A stretch of DNA of 64,000 nucleotides from Doryteuthis pealeii (GCA_023376005.1 CM042141.1:99796712-99860711); one strand, 5' to 3'; shown: positions 53,701 through 55,553, counted from the first letter of the stretch. Program-made: numbers and translations. The notes: a model not told the origin generated them from the letters alone.

Positions 53701-55553
53701 AGGCTGTCACAATAGCAAACTAACAGAAAGCTGAGGAACTAAATTCCCATCAAAAGGGCACAACCGACCTGATGAAGCGTCTTAACAACATTCCAAAACC
53801 AGCGAGTAGAAAACCTTTCTAGCGCACTTCACCAAGAACTTTTTATTGCACCTCACAGATAAGTCTTGTAGCAAATGCCATTAAAATTTGTAACAATTTC
53901 TGTACTTTGAGAACAAAATCAAATATTTTCATTTTCATCTCTAATAAAGATAATAAAATGTGAAGTCAGTGTGTTACTGTTAATGTGTCACATTTTTTCA
54001 ACTTTACTCCTAGAGGTTGTAGACCAACATATCATACCATTTTAGAATCAAGCCGACTCCGTGAGCAAATTAAAAACGTTCCAGGTCGAATCTAGACTAG
54101 CAATTCTGAAATTTTGGATTTCAAACTTTTAATTATTGCGATTGTCTTCAACTATTTTTACGTGATTTTTTGCAACAAATTTTTGGCGGACCTGACCATC
54201 TGGAACCCCCAAATCTAAAAAATTTTTTTTCTTCCTTCAATGGATTATTATCGATTACACACCAATCTATCAGATTTTTTTTTAAATTCTTAAAAGTTCT
54301 TTATTTTTTGAGTTTTCAGGGGTGCTCATTTCCCTGTATGGAGAAATTTTTTAGCGGTTCCGATATGGGGGATCGATTGATGATAAACTTATACGGGGAA
54401 CTGAGCACACCTGAAAACTCGAAAAATAAAGAACTTTTAAGAATTTTTTTTTTTACAATATGATAGATTGGTGTGCTATCGATAATAATCCATTGAAGGA
54501 AAAAATTAAAAACAAAAATTTTAGATAGGAGGGGGGGGGCAGATGATCAGGTCCGCCGAATTTTTTTGCGCGATAAAAATTTTTATAACTTGGCAGGGGT
54601 GGGTTAGCTCAGTTGGTAGAGCGTTTGGCTAGAAACCATAAGGTTCCTAGTTCGATACCGGCCCTCGCCAACTCAGCGTAATGAGTAGCACAGGGATCTG
54701 TGCGGTAAAATAAGGAGCTGATGGTAGGTGAGGCGCTCCACCTCAGACGCAAAAACAATCTCCTTGGTCTAGCGCTAGTGAAAAAGGGATAGACTCCCTC
54801 GTTGATAAGCTAATATCGACTTTAGGCCACCCCGACGACTTTACTTATATTGGAGTATTTCTTTTTTATGGAAACAATTTATCTCATTTCTTTCAAGAGA
54901 AGATAAGTATCAACGATAAAAATATTTTTAATAAAATTACATTTTTTAACAAAATAAAATAGATTTAATTAATATTTTTTTAATAAAATTACAATTTTTA
55001 ATAAAGATAAAATAAATTCAATAAACATTTTTAATAAAAGTACAATTATTTTTTTATAGAAACGAAAATTAAAAGTTTAATTTAAAAACAAATCGATTAT
55101 TTATTTAATCTATAACTGAGAATAGTTTATATACTTCCATTCTACTCTTTTTAATTTCCGAATGAAGTTGATAATTTTATTTTATTTGTTTCTGAAGCAT
55201 AAAAAATGAAATAAAATAAGGAAGGAAGTAAAATAAAAATAAAAATGACAGTAGACTCTAGCTTTTCGTTACAAAAATCAAAATAACAGGTATTATTTTA
55301 ATTGGATAATTTAAAGGAAAATGTTTTGTTTTTTTTAAACATTAAAAACAATAACTTTAACAAAACATTTAATGCAAAACGAAAACACCGCTCGTTTATA
55401 CAAAAACAATAAACAAATCCTACTCACCTCGCCAAATTGGAAAGCAGAAACTACGATTAAAACAATTCCAAAAAAAATAATGGCAGCTCCATATTTATGA
55501 GAGAGAACTGTATACATTTGCCGTTGTACAAATTTACAAGCAGTAGACTTCAT
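1944..55553 (-). CDS. GNPTAB: GNPTAB, GlcNAc-1-phosphotransferase alpha/beta precursor; 28 exons, 3' end missing
   Basis: Golgi type enzyme that transfers GlcNAc-1-phosphate from UDP-GlcNAc to high-mannose glycans of lysosomal hydrolases, the first step of the mannose-6-phosphate tag (family knowledge). Seen here: 28 exons in order, each flanked by AG and GT, with phases that join without a break into 1138 codons. Order of parts: N-terminal membrane segment about residues 22-38; Stealth CR1 around 78-89 (VYTWVNGSD); CR2 at 308-402 including YLNDDVMFG; Lin-12/Notch repeats at 418-448 and 478-508; spacer about 510-830; RKLL|D cleavage motif at 834-838; CR3 from 864 (AHIPHMID); EF-hand loop 927-938; CR4 from 1056 (CLNDN); C-terminal membrane segment about 1117-1135. 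Similarity to the vertebrate protein is collinear throughout. It is about 100 residues shorter, mainly in the spacer. Exon 28 ends at a GTAAGT donor with no stop, so at least one more exon exists. Introns are filled with repeats; intron 1 is 10.1 kb. Confidence 0.97.
2207..2276. repeat. Short tandem repeat, about 16-bp unit
   Basis: Four imperfect copies of a GTAGTGGGGTGCAAAT unit. Confidence 0.8.
2941..2967. repeat. Poly-A tract
   Basis: Run of about 27 A, preceded by CATA-rich sequence. Could be a retroposon tail, but no body was recognised. Confidence 0.85.
3362..3860 (+). repeat. Unidentified repeat with comparatively GC-rich body
   Basis: Begins ACTAGTAGAGCTACCCGACG, a head shared with 16348, 16490 and 19547. 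It continues into a region (3490-3860) richer in CG dinucleotides than its surroundings, with repeated GATTTTTGAGTTGCTGAAGA-like segments. No coding content recognised. Confidence 0.45.
4080..4192 (-). CDS. GNPTAB: GNPTAB exon 27 (residues 1071-1108): CR4 end
   Basis: Encodes [20 protein letters not shown] then [13 protein letters not shown], nearly identical to the vertebrate end of CR4. Acceptor CTTCTTCTCCAG, donor GTATGT splitting a Trp codon. Confidence 0.98.
5537..5591 (-). CDS. GNPTAB: GNPTAB exon 26 (residues 1052-1070): Stealth CR4 start
   Basis: A 55-base exon encoding [18 protein letters not shown]. The CLNDN motif is the hallmark of Stealth CR4. Acceptor TTTTAAACAG, donor GTGAGT, phase 0 out. 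Confidence 0.97.
5785..6390 (+). mobile_element. Repeat family C, long copy
   Basis: Most complete copy, from GGTCGGTCGGTTGG through GACCCTAACAGG to a 3' part (CAGCCGTCAGGGTGG). About 600 bp. Confidence 0.7.
6793..7087 (+). mobile_element. tRNA-derived SINE, family A
   Basis: Box-A-like TGGTCTAACAGTTAGAG and box-B-like AGAGTTCAAATCC, then a body with CTCCCTCCAGCTATGG and a 3' AATAGGCTCAGTCC end. Abuts exon 25. Related copies at 1-103, 32943-33209 and 58645-58875. Confidence 0.75.
7101..7199 (-). CDS. GNPTAB: GNPTAB exon 25 (residues 1019-1052)
   Basis: Encodes [20 protein letters not shown] and on to RKHP, matching vertebrate [20 protein letters not shown]. Contains a conserved NIS/NVS glycosylation sequon. 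Acceptor CTATTCCAG, donor GTGAGA, phase 2. Confidence 0.96.
7324..7534. repeat. 39-bp tandem repeat, about five copies
   Basis: Unit spells 13 residues in frame, so both strands look open ([13 protein letters not shown] repeats). The family D MITE at 7535 interrupts it, and similar sequence continues after 7828. Confidence 0.92.
7535..7822 (-). mobile_element. hAT-like MITE, family D copy 2, 288 bp
   Basis: Termini CAGAGATGCTGATAG and CTATCAGCATCACTG. Flanked by the 6-bp duplication TAGTAT (7529-7534, 7823-7828). Inserted in a tandem repeat. Confidence 0.88.
8070..8099. repeat. Poly-A tract near exon 24
   Basis: About 30 A, ending 11 bases before the exon 24 left border at 8111; on the gene strand it is a T run just downstream of the donor. 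Confidence 0.85.
8111..8196 (-). CDS. GNPTAB: GNPTAB exon 24 (residues 991-1019)
   Basis: Encodes [20 protein letters not shown] and on to KSRPKY, matching vertebrate [20 protein letters not shown]. Acceptor CCTTTTCAG, donor GTAAAT, phase 2. Confidence 0.94.
8361..8398. repeat. AT dinucleotide microsatellite
   Basis: About 19 TA units. Similar runs at 9508-9531, 38403-38440, 38711-38753, 29273-29296, 29468-29494 and 45047-45070. Confidence 0.9.
8488..8682. repeat. Inverted repeat, arms about 55 bp
   Basis: Left arm (8488-8550, CTTCATCAGTCTGTTTATTC) is mirrored at 8625-8682 (GAATAAACAGACTGATGAAG). Could fold into a hairpin in the transcript. Confidence 0.75.
9665..9915 (+). mobile_element. 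Possible LTR-like fragment
   Basis: Locally GC-richer segment with AATAAAATATG near its end. Ends CTTGTGTTATTA, much like 34915-35160. No matching second LTR or target duplication was found. Confidence 0.3.
10588..10742 (+). mobile_element. Mariner-like MITE, family E copy 1
   Basis: Ends TACAAGGTGTGTCAAAAAAG and CTTTTTTTGACACACCTTG are inverted. The same inverted pair occurs internally (10615-10700), so the element is a double hairpin. Confidence 0.8.
10746..11267 (+). mobile_element. Deleted mariner-like transposon with transposase remnant
   Basis: Termini CAGGGTGATTGAAAAGTAAT and ATTACTT-like mirror (GTTACTTTACAATCAACCTG), flanked by TA. Inside, CCTGATTTAACACCCTGTG and ACAACTTTGGAAGAACTTGA decode with frameshifts to the C-terminal SPDLTPC and TLEEL blocks of mariner-type transposases. 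Not functional. Confidence 0.78.
11281..11600 (+). pseudogene. RTE-like LINE reverse transcriptase fragment
   Basis: Plus-strand translation gives [20 protein letters not shown], then [15 protein letters not shown], typical of the palm region (YMDD here YMDN) of non-LTR reverse transcriptases. Stops and frame breaks are present. It ends in A-rich sequence just left of exon 23. Confidence 0.75.
11632..11739 (-). CDS. GNPTAB: GNPTAB exon 23 (residues 955-990)
   Basis: Encodes [12 protein letters not shown] and ends REKYYETKM. Aligned with vertebrate LEHMLINCSKM. Acceptor CTTATTACAG, donor GTAGGA, phase 0 at both ends. Confidence 0.94.
12000..12200 (-). mobile_element. Probable tRNA-derived SINE
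   Basis: On the minus strand CAGTTCAATTCCTG resembles box B. GC content is higher than the surroundings. Boundaries uncertain. Confidence 0.4.
12205..12345 (+). pseudogene. Possible integrase zinc-binding fragment of an LTR retroelement
   Basis: Reads [20 protein letters not shown] then [11 protein letters not shown]. The spacing before CxxC followed by YSK resembles the HHCC domain of retroelement integrases. Short and isolated, so only suggestive. Confidence 0.35.
12798..12864 (-). CDS. GNPTAB: GNPTAB exon 22 (residues 932-954): EF-hand end
   Basis: Encodes [20 protein letters not shown] then LV, completing the EF-hand loop (927-938: Asp, Asp, Ser, Ser and a closing Glu at position 12). 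Acceptor TTTTTTTACAG, donor GTAAGT. Confidence 0.96.
12938..13456 (+). repeat. Dispersed repeat family J
   Basis: Begins AATGGAGATTCTATGTCAGT and ends AGGGTGCATATTTTTGC, in the same order as 45344-45897. Confidence 0.65.
13796..14337 (+). mobile_element. hAT transposon derivative with perfect 8-bp duplication
   Basis: Termini CAGTGGTTCCCAAACTTTTT and TTTGGGAACCACTG. Exact target duplication GTCTAAAT at 13788-13795 and 14338-14345. No transposase recognised. Its right duplication is 15 bases from exon 21. Confidence 0.93.
14360..14512 (-). CDS. GNPTAB: GNPTAB exon 21 (residues 881-932): CR3 and EF-hand start
   Basis: Encodes [16 protein letters not shown], matching vertebrate SEDMQFAFSYFYYLM, then [10 protein letters not shown], the first half of an EF-hand calcium loop. 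Acceptor TTTGATAG, donor GTAAGT. A hAT insertion ends 15 bases past the donor side including its target duplication. Confidence 0.97.
15462..15894. mobile_element. Fold-back element, about 433 bp
   Basis: Nearly the whole element is one palindrome centred near 15675: GGTAATCTGAACATTAGC on the left mirrors GCTAATGTTCAGATTACC on the right, and CATACGGCTTCCTCAA mirrors TTGAGGAAGCCGTATG. Arms about 200 bp. Lies about 210 bases downstream of the exon 20 donor. Confidence 0.88.
16107..16294 (-). CDS. GNPTAB: GNPTAB exon 20 (residues 819-881): cleavage site and Stealth CR3
   Basis: Contains [12 protein letters not shown], aligned to vertebrate GRQLKDTFADS, where site-1 protease separates alpha from beta. 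Then FGYTSRKV and AHIPHMID begin Stealth CR3. Acceptor CAATTTCAG, donor GTATGT, phase 2 into exon 21. Confidence 0.97.
16235..16249 (-). other. Site-1-protease-type cleavage motif RKLL|D
   Basis: Residues 834-838 of the reconstructed protein. Site-1 protease favours Arg-X-hydrophobic-X before the cut. The vertebrate site at the aligned place is RQLK|D. Here it reads RKLL|D with the following DTFGDS conserved, so cleavage into alpha and beta subunits in the Golgi is expected. Confidence 0.75.
16332..16600 (+). repeat. Two tandem copies of a 142-bp repeat
   Basis: AAAGAATATTTTGTACTAGC occurs at 16332 and again at 16474, each followed by a TTTGCC(T/C)(T/G)GGATATAAAAA block. Same head as 3362. 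Confidence 0.75.
16680..16880 (+). repeat. Dispersed repeat family N
   Basis: Shares GATAACGGTTGTA and AAGTATTAATAGA blocks with 28380-28550, 36740-36990 and 39875-40060. Confidence 0.55.
16978..17094 (+). mobile_element. tRNA-derived SINE, family B, truncated
   Basis: Box A (CTCAGTTGGAAGAGC) and box B (GGGTTTGATACC), then CGCCAACTCAGC. The 3' body is missing and a family C repeat follows. Confidence 0.8.
17122..17600 (+). mobile_element. Repeat family C
   Basis: GTCAACCCTTGTTGGGTTAT then GGTAATACTACTCCGGGTCC and ATGAAGGGGTACTCCACACT. Imperfect copy of the family seen at 5785. Confidence 0.65.
17600..18955. other. Intron stretch without recognised features
   Basis: Part of intron 19 (between exon 19 and exon 20). 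Contains short ORFs of no recognised family and a T-rich run at 18497-18512. Nothing else supportable. Confidence 0.5.
19085..19422 (-). CDS. GNPTAB: GNPTAB exon 19 (residues 706-818): spacer end, glutamine-rich
   Basis: Largest exon (338 bases). Contains a glutamine-rich stretch ([10 protein letters not shown]) and ends with [15 protein letters not shown], which matches vertebrate FLPWEKKKYFQDLLDE just before the alpha/beta cleavage site. Acceptor TTTGTTCAG, donor GTAAGT. Confidence 0.9.
19967..20082 (-). CDS. GNPTAB: GNPTAB exon 18 (residues 667-706): spacer
   Basis: Encodes [10 protein letters not shown] and [17 protein letters not shown]. Similarity to the vertebrate spacer is faint. Supported by AG/GT borders (ATTTTTCAG, GTAGGT) and exact phase fit to exons 17 and 19. 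Confidence 0.82.
20165..20490. repeat. Family M repeat with inverted ends
   Basis: Left GGACTATTGTCCCCATCTTC and right GAAGATGGGGACAATAGTC are mirrored. The middle has short direct repeats of a CGAGTCCGAGAATGTTC unit. Related single copies at about 10135-10330 and 59325-59610. Confidence 0.75.
20764..20957 (-). CDS. GNPTAB: GNPTAB exon 17 (residues 603-667): spacer with polyalanine
   Basis: Starts [12 protein letters not shown], matching vertebrate ITVEVDTREG. It then runs into low-complexity sequence: a proline run, seven consecutive alanines and five glutamates. Acceptor ATATTTCAG, donor GTAAGT, phase 2. The conserved N terminus makes the exon secure; the low-complexity middle is lineage-specific. 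Confidence 0.9.
21424..21900 (+). mobile_element. tRNA-like SINE (family L) in a rearranged repeat
   Basis: GTTGGTGTAGGGGTTAAGAT at 21602 is tRNA-like and CTGATGAGGCCTAATAGGCC is part of its body. The SINE is bracketed by a partly inverted, partly direct copy of the GAATATGTGCTTAATTGAAG segment. Minus-strand copy at 44178-44492. Confidence 0.65.
21898..21920. repeat. AT microsatellite beside exon 16 donor
   Basis: The run of AT ends at 21920, directly next to the donor sequence GTAAGATT (21928-21921) on the gene strand. Confidence 0.9.
21929..22137 (-). CDS. GNPTAB: GNPTAB exon 16 (residues 533-602): spacer domain
   Basis: Encodes [14 protein letters not shown], then [20 protein letters not shown] and on to [15 protein letters not shown]. 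It aligns with vertebrate [20 protein letters not shown] and the NATTIHFNLTF region. Acceptor TTTTTTTCAG. The donor GTAAGA is followed within a few bases by an AT dinucleotide run. Several N-glycosylation sequons. Confidence 0.92.
22846..23025 (+). pseudogene. LINE 3' coding remnant (CR1/Jockey-like)
   Basis: Translates to [20 protein letters not shown] then [11 protein letters not shown], the C-terminal tail typical of CR1/Jockey-like reverse transcriptase proteins. Followed by a CA microsatellite at 23040-23074. Confidence 0.65.
23040..23074. repeat. CA dinucleotide microsatellite
   Basis: About 17 CA units after the LINE remnant. Confidence 0.9.
23213..23812 (+). repeat. Dispersed repeat family J variant
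   Basis: Head ACGCCCCCCAGGCAGTGTAA, end CAGTGATGTAGTTTCGGTTA and AATCTCCATTATTAATAG. Two more copies follow at 25430-25843 and 25875-26289. Confidence 0.7.
24060..24174 (-). CDS. GNPTAB: GNPTAB exon 15 (residues 495-533): second LNR, second half
   Basis: Encodes [15 protein letters not shown], completing LNR2, then the start of the spacer ([16 protein letters not shown]). The acceptor is AAG preceded by an uninterrupted run of 39 T on the coding strand (24184-24222). Donor GTAAGT, phase 1. Confidence 0.93.
24184..24222. repeat. 39-base homopolymer at exon 15 acceptor
   Basis: On the gene strand a run of 39 T immediately upstream of CAATTTAAG, the exon 15 acceptor. Confidence 0.93.
24240..24326. 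repeat. Hairpin, arms about 30 bp
   Basis: AAAATTGAAAAAACACAAGT on the left is mirrored by TTTGTGTTTTTTCAATTTTT on the right; loop about 20 bases. Lies about 70 bases upstream of exon 15. Confidence 0.85.
24838..25325 (-). pseudogene. CR1/Jockey-like LINE reverse transcriptase C-terminal fragment
   Basis: Minus-strand translation includes [20 protein letters not shown], then [39 protein letters not shown] and [13 protein letters not shown] before a stop. This is the thumb and C-terminal region of non-LTR reverse transcriptases. One frameshift near 25168 separates the parts. Confidence 0.85.
25430..26289 (+). repeat. Two tandem family J variants
   Basis: Copies at 25430-25843 and 25875-26289, each with a GCCCTCYGGGCG palindromic head and an AATCTCCATTATTRATA end. 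Confidence 0.7.
26478..26533 (-). CDS. GNPTAB: GNPTAB exon 14 (residues 476-494): second LNR, first half
   Basis: Encodes [18 protein letters not shown], matching vertebrate YCNQGCANSWLADKFCD. Acceptor CTGTTTCAG, donor GTAAGT. The LNR continues in exon 15. Confidence 0.95.
26799..26878. repeat. Three-copy tandem repeat, about 27-30-bp unit
   Basis: GGAACAACCAAAGGATTCTA unit repeated. Confidence 0.85.
27068..27138 (+). mobile_element. tRNA-derived SINE head, family B
   Basis: Contains TTTAGCTCAGTCAATAGAGC (box A) and GGTTCCAGGTTCAATAC (box B). Only the tRNA-related head is present, joined to LINE sequence. Confidence 0.75.
27150..28140 (+). pseudogene. RTE-like LINE remnants split by a MITE
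   Basis: Before the [18 protein letters not shown], as in 60300-60630. After it, 27683-27915 reads [20 protein letters not shown] and [20 protein letters not shown], a reverse transcriptase C-terminal region. A third piece with [13 protein letters not shown] sequence follows (27940-28140). Frames are broken. Confidence 0.7.
27310..27629 (+). mobile_element. hAT-like MITE, family D copy 3, 320 bp
   Basis: Termini CAGTGATGCTAATAG and TATCAGCATCTCTG, flanked by GTAATAC on both sides (27303-27309, 27630-27636). Inserted in an RTE-like LINE fragment. Confidence 0.87.
28579..28656 (-). CDS. GNPTAB: GNPTAB exon 13 (residues 450-476): linker between LNRs
   Basis: Encodes [20 protein letters not shown] and on to SDIKL. 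It takes the place of the glycine-rich linker between the two vertebrate LNRs and shows little sequence similarity to it. It is supported by AG/GT borders (TTTTTAG, GTAAGT) and by phase 1 fit on both sides. Confidence 0.82.
28722..28930 (+). mobile_element. Mariner-like MITE, family E copy 2
   Basis: Three copies of the ACAAGGTGTGTCAAAA terminus, one inverted (TTTTTGACACACCTTGTA), suggesting a composite of two elements. Confidence 0.75.
29301..29467 (+). repeat. Repeat family O, copy 1
   Basis: About 170 bp shared almost unchanged with 31587-31762: CTATTGCCGATGGAAGTGGT and GGGTTAAATCATGATTTCCT. Confidence 0.8.
29495..29741 (-). mobile_element. tRNA-derived SINE, family B, near full length
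   Basis: Reverse-complement of the element at 54597-54847, with CGCCAACTCAGCG and GCTAGAAACCACAAGGTTCC on the minus strand. Confidence 0.85.
30262..30385 (-). CDS. GNPTAB: GNPTAB exon 12 (residues 409-450): first Lin-12/Notch repeat
   Basis: Encodes [10 protein letters not shown] and a cysteine-rich LNR at 418-448 with [15 protein letters not shown] and CEWDGGDC. All six cysteines and the acidic calcium ligands are present. In vertebrates the two LNRs lie in the alpha subunit. Acceptor TTATTGTAG. The donor is GTTCGT, weak compared with the other exons, but only this position keeps the frame (GAA G|GA) into exon 13. Confidence 0.95.
30469..30605 (+). mobile_element. Mariner-like MITE, family E copy 3
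   Basis: TACAAGGTGTGTCATAAAAG at one end and CTTTTTTGACACACCTTGTA at the other. Confidence 0.8.
30718..31152. repeat. 26-bp tandem repeat, about 16 copies
   Basis: Unit approximately AAAATGTATGAAACAAAGAA plus TATATG. Because 26 is not a multiple of 3 and the unit lacks stops, all three minus-strand frames are open and give phenylalanine-rich pseudo-proteins. Between exons 11 and 12. Confidence 0.95.
31218..31388 (-). CDS. GNPTAB: GNPTAB exon 11 (residues 352-408): Stealth CR2, LNDD motif
   Basis: Encodes [24 protein letters not shown] and WPDDFYSHS, almost identical to vertebrate GNPTAB. The LNDD motif (385-388) is the acidic, probably metal-binding, centre of the Stealth transferase fold. 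Acceptor TTGTTTGAACAG, donor GTAAAT, phase 0. The 26-bp tandem array follows within the next intron. Confidence 0.98.
31587..31762 (+). repeat. Repeat family O, copy 2
   Basis: Close match to 29301-29467, placed about 200 bases upstream of exon 11 on the gene strand. Confidence 0.8.
31979..32340 (+). mobile_element. Repeat family C
   Basis: GGGACCCTAACAGGTACTAC and CACCCATATGATAAAAAGGG; ends near CAATCCTATAGGTGCT. Confidence 0.7.
32467..32890 (+). repeat. Family J variant
   Basis: Shares TTAATTACTTACTTAAAAAG and GCATCATATTCACTC with 48688-49268. Confidence 0.6.
32943..33209. mobile_element. Family A SINE with inverted partial copy
   Basis: Minus-strand SINE to about 33143, then a plus-strand piece to 33209. 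GGATTCATACCTTTCCCAAG is mirrored by GGGGAAAGGTATGAATCC, giving a hairpin of about 60-bp arms. Confidence 0.72.
34686..34817 (-). CDS. GNPTAB: GNPTAB exon 10 (residues 308-351): Stealth CR2, first part
   Basis: Encodes [20 protein letters not shown] then [12 protein letters not shown] and ends LVTHE. This is the strongly conserved first half of Stealth CR2. Acceptor ATTTTTCAG, donor GTAAGC, phase 0. Confidence 0.97.
34915..35202 (+). mobile_element. Possible solo LTR-like element
   Basis: Starts TGTTAGATTC and ends CCCTTAACA; contains AATAAAGC and a CG-richer body. No clean target duplication could be matched, so boundaries are tentative. Confidence 0.35.
35922..35969 (-). CDS. GNPTAB: GNPTAB exon 9 (residues 292-307)
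   Basis: A 48-base micro-exon encoding [16 protein letters not shown], matching vertebrate DEDISASRFEDNE at the entry to Stealth CR2. Acceptor CTCTTTTACAG, donor GTATGC, phase 0 at both ends. Confidence 0.94.
36062..36694 (-). mobile_element. hAT transposon derivative with transposase C-terminal remnant
   Basis: Termini CAGGGATCACCAAACT and AGTTTGGTGACCCCTG. Near-perfect 8-bp duplication TCTTAGAC (36054-36061) and TCCTAGAC (36695-36702). Minus strand reads [20 protein letters not shown] then [10 protein letters not shown], the C-terminal dimerisation region of hAT transposases related to SCAND3/GTF2IRD2-type proteins. Confidence 0.9.
36740..36990 (-). repeat. Dispersed repeat family N
   Basis: TAAGAATTC-like and CAGCTAAATAATGGACCATT blocks mirror 28380-28550. 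It leads directly into the 103-bp tandem array. Confidence 0.6.
37056..37875. repeat. About 103-bp tandem array, eight copies
   Basis: GATAACGCTAATCTGTTTCA recurs at 37088, 37191, 37303, 37405, 37509, 37612, 37715 and 37820. The unit contains a GAAA microsatellite of variable length, which explains spacing of 102-112. Within intron 8. Confidence 0.95.
38190..38340. repeat. Hairpin-forming inverted repeat
   Basis: TTGAGGTAGCATGGACA is mirrored by TGTCCATGCTACCTCAA; arms about 55 bp with a loop. Confidence 0.8.
38684..38753. repeat. CT then AT compound microsatellite
   Basis: CT repeat followed directly by a long TA repeat, 150 bases from exon 8. Confidence 0.9.
38903..38971 (-). CDS. GNPTAB: GNPTAB exon 8 (residues 269-291)
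   Basis: Encodes [20 protein letters not shown] then LTD. It carries NAT and NVT N-glycosylation sequons and aligns with the vertebrate LLWDLS segment. Acceptor AATTTTCAG, donor GTAAGT. Intron 8 downstream holds the 103-bp tandem array and a hAT derivative. Confidence 0.92.
39138..39212 (-). CDS. GNPTAB: GNPTAB exon 7 (residues 244-268)
   Basis: Encodes [20 protein letters not shown] then EELLQ. Aligns with the vertebrate LLQLYSEASVALLKLNN helix. Acceptor GTTTTTCCAG, donor GTAAGG, phase 0 at both ends. Confidence 0.91.
39323..39797 (+). mobile_element. Mariner-like derivative, family G
   Basis: Ends CAAGGGAGAGTCAAAAAGTA and TTTTGACTAACCCTCA with flanking TA. The terminal 120 bp is present twice in tandem (39557-39675, 39677-39797). 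Confidence 0.78.
40268..40396 (-). CDS. GNPTAB: GNPTAB exon 6 (residues 201-243)
   Basis: Encodes [20 protein letters not shown] and on to the KHQITFSK end, collinear with the vertebrate VPGLVLMQDLAFLSG region of the Stealth core. Acceptor TTTTTGTAG, donor GTTTGT, phase 0 at both ends. Confidence 0.92.
40574..40644 (-). CDS. GNPTAB: GNPTAB exon 5 (residues 177-200)
   Basis: Short exon ending KRGYF, matching the vertebrate WRGYL segment. Acceptor TTGTTTTAG, donor GTGAGT. Frame is closed on both sides (phase 1 in, phase 0 out). Confidence 0.92.
40710..41044 (-). mobile_element. hAT-like MITE, family D copy 4, 335 bp
   Basis: Termini CAGAGATGCTGATGAG and CTATCAGCATCACTG. Flanked by the 6-bp duplication CATAAT (40704-40709, 41045-41050). 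Lies 66 bases upstream of exon 5. Confidence 0.88.
41652..42030 (+). pseudogene. Mariner transposase remnant with terminal inverted duplication
   Basis: Plus strand reads [20 protein letters not shown] then [13 protein letters not shown], the C-terminal part of mariner transposases, and ends in TTTTTGATTCACTCTCG, the family G terminus. The first 76 bases (41652-41727) are an inverted copy of 41762-41838. Confidence 0.85.
42100..42296 (-). CDS. GNPTAB: GNPTAB exon 4 (residues 111-177)
   Basis: Encodes [19 protein letters not shown] and on to VVTYPDEKT, which aligns with the vertebrate region after CR1 containing the paired Cys (LLTHC). The acceptor has tandem AGs (CAGAG); the first AG keeps the frame with exon 3. 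Donor GTAACA, phase 1. Confidence 0.93.
43624..43920 (+). mobile_element. Repeat family C, 3' half
   Basis: Begins CATAAGGGCAATAGGGTTGG and continues through CGATTGATCGGAGGGGGCC to GCCGACAGAGATTG. Confidence 0.7.
44021..44140 (-). CDS. GNPTAB: GNPTAB exon 3 (residues 71-111): Stealth CR1
   Basis: Contains [12 protein letters not shown], the signature of Stealth conserved region 1, part of the nucleotide-sugar binding core of the transferase fold. Acceptor TTTATCACAG, donor GTAATT, leaves phase 2 (Arg codon completed by exon 4). Confidence 0.96.
44178..44492 (-). mobile_element. tRNA-like SINE, family L
   Basis: Minus-strand counterpart of 21590-21900, with the GCCTATTAGGCCTCATCAGC block and a tRNA-like end (GTTACACCAGCAGGC). 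Abuts exon 3. Confidence 0.7.
45210..45295 (-). CDS. GNPTAB: GNPTAB exon 2 (residues 43-71)
   Basis: Acceptor TTTTTTCAG, donor GTAAGT, ends in phase 2 completing an Arg codon in exon 3. Encodes luminal sequence ([12 protein letters not shown] ... [10 protein letters not shown]) that aligns with the vertebrate stretch linking the anchor to the catalytic Stealth domain. It joins exon 1 in phase 0 across the 10.1-kb intron. Confidence 0.95.
45344..45897 (+). repeat. Dispersed repeat family J
   Basis: Ends TTGCACCCGGAGGGTGCATA. Reverse-complement match to 200-838. Confidence 0.72.
46032..46325 (+). mobile_element. Repeat family C, 5' part
   Basis: GGCATGTCAACCCAAGGGTT, then GATGGGACCCTAACAGG. 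The 3' half is missing. Confidence 0.68.
47442..47872 (+). mobile_element. Solo LTR, 431 bp
   Basis: Termini TGTTGGGTT and AACCCAACA (TG...CA), flanked by the exact 4-bp duplication ATAG (47438-47441, 47873-47876). No internal retroelement is attached, as left by recombination between two LTRs. The 4-bp duplication fits many Gypsy and some BEL elements. Confidence 0.85.
48068..48275 (-). mobile_element. tRNA-derived SINE, family B
   Basis: Minus-strand copy with GCGCTGAGTTGGC and AGTGGGGAGCTGATGTTAGG related to 54597-54847. Confidence 0.75.
48688..49268 (+). repeat. Family J variant
   Basis: Head ACGCCCTCTAGGCAGTGTAA, end TAGTTTCAGTTACAGACAAA and AATCTCTATTATTAATTG. Confidence 0.65.
49348..49588 (+). 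mobile_element. Mariner-like MITE, family E copy 4
   Basis: ACAAGGTGTGTTGAAAAAGT at the start and CTTTTTTGACACACCTTGTA at the end, with internal inverted copies. Confidence 0.78.
50140..50620. other. Locally GC-richer segment in intron 1, possible LTR-like element
   Basis: Composition and CG content differ from the surrounding AT-rich intron; contains AATAAAAAG and a GA-rich run. No terminal repeats or duplication could be defined. Confidence 0.3.
50806..51183. mobile_element. Fold-back element, about 378 bp
   Basis: GGGATCATCAGGAGAGAATG is mirrored by CATTCTCTCCTGATGATCCC. Arms about 110 bp, and the outer ends ATATTGAAAAAACAAATGAT also pair. Confidence 0.88.
51326..51610 (+). mobile_element. 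hAT-like MITE, family D copy 5, 285 bp
   Basis: Termini CAGTGATGCTGATAG and TATCAGCATCTTTG with 6-bp duplication CTGTAG (51320-51325, 51611-51616). Confidence 0.88.
51922..52168 (+). mobile_element. tRNA-derived SINE, family B
   Basis: Box A (TTTAGCTCAGTTAGTAGAGC) and box B (AGGTTCAATACTG), full body to CCACCCCGCC. A truncated second copy lies at 52313-52468. Confidence 0.82.
52313..52468 (+). mobile_element. tRNA-derived SINE, family B, 5'-truncated
   Basis: Begins within CCAACCCAGCGCATGAGTAG and runs to the 3' CAACTTTAC end. Confidence 0.75.
53293..53508 (-). mobile_element. tRNA-derived SINE, family B
   Basis: Minus-strand copy; CTAAGTTGCCAAGGGCCAGG corresponds to the body after box B. 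Confidence 0.75.
54177..54572. mobile_element. Fold-back element, about 395 bp
   Basis: TTCGGCGGACCTGAT-type ends: GGCGGACCTGACCATCTG at left, CAGATGATCAGGTCCGCC at right. Interior GTTCTTTATTTTTTGAGTTT mirrored by AAACTCGAAAAATAAAGAAC-type sequence. Arms about 165 bp. Confidence 0.87.
54597..54847 (+). mobile_element. tRNA-derived SINE, family B, full length
   Basis: Best copy: GTTAGCTCAGTTGGTAGAGC (box A), GGTTCCTAGTTCGATACCG (box B), CGCCAACTCAGCG, then a body ending CGACGACTTTACTTA. About 250 bp. Pol III promoter boxes are intact. Confidence 0.88.
55428..55553 (-). CDS. GNPTAB: GNPTAB exon 1 (residues 1-42): start and N-terminal anchor
   Basis: The start ATG at 55553-55551 was chosen because the following residues ([13 protein letters not shown]) align with the extreme N terminus of vertebrate GNPTAB, which begins only a few residues earlier. 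An upstream in-frame ATG at 55664 exists but would add a stretch with no family counterpart. A hydrophobic segment ([16 protein letters not shown]) is the signal anchor that places the enzyme as a type II-like Golgi protein. Ends FQFGE, then donor GTGAGT, phase 0. Confidence 0.96.
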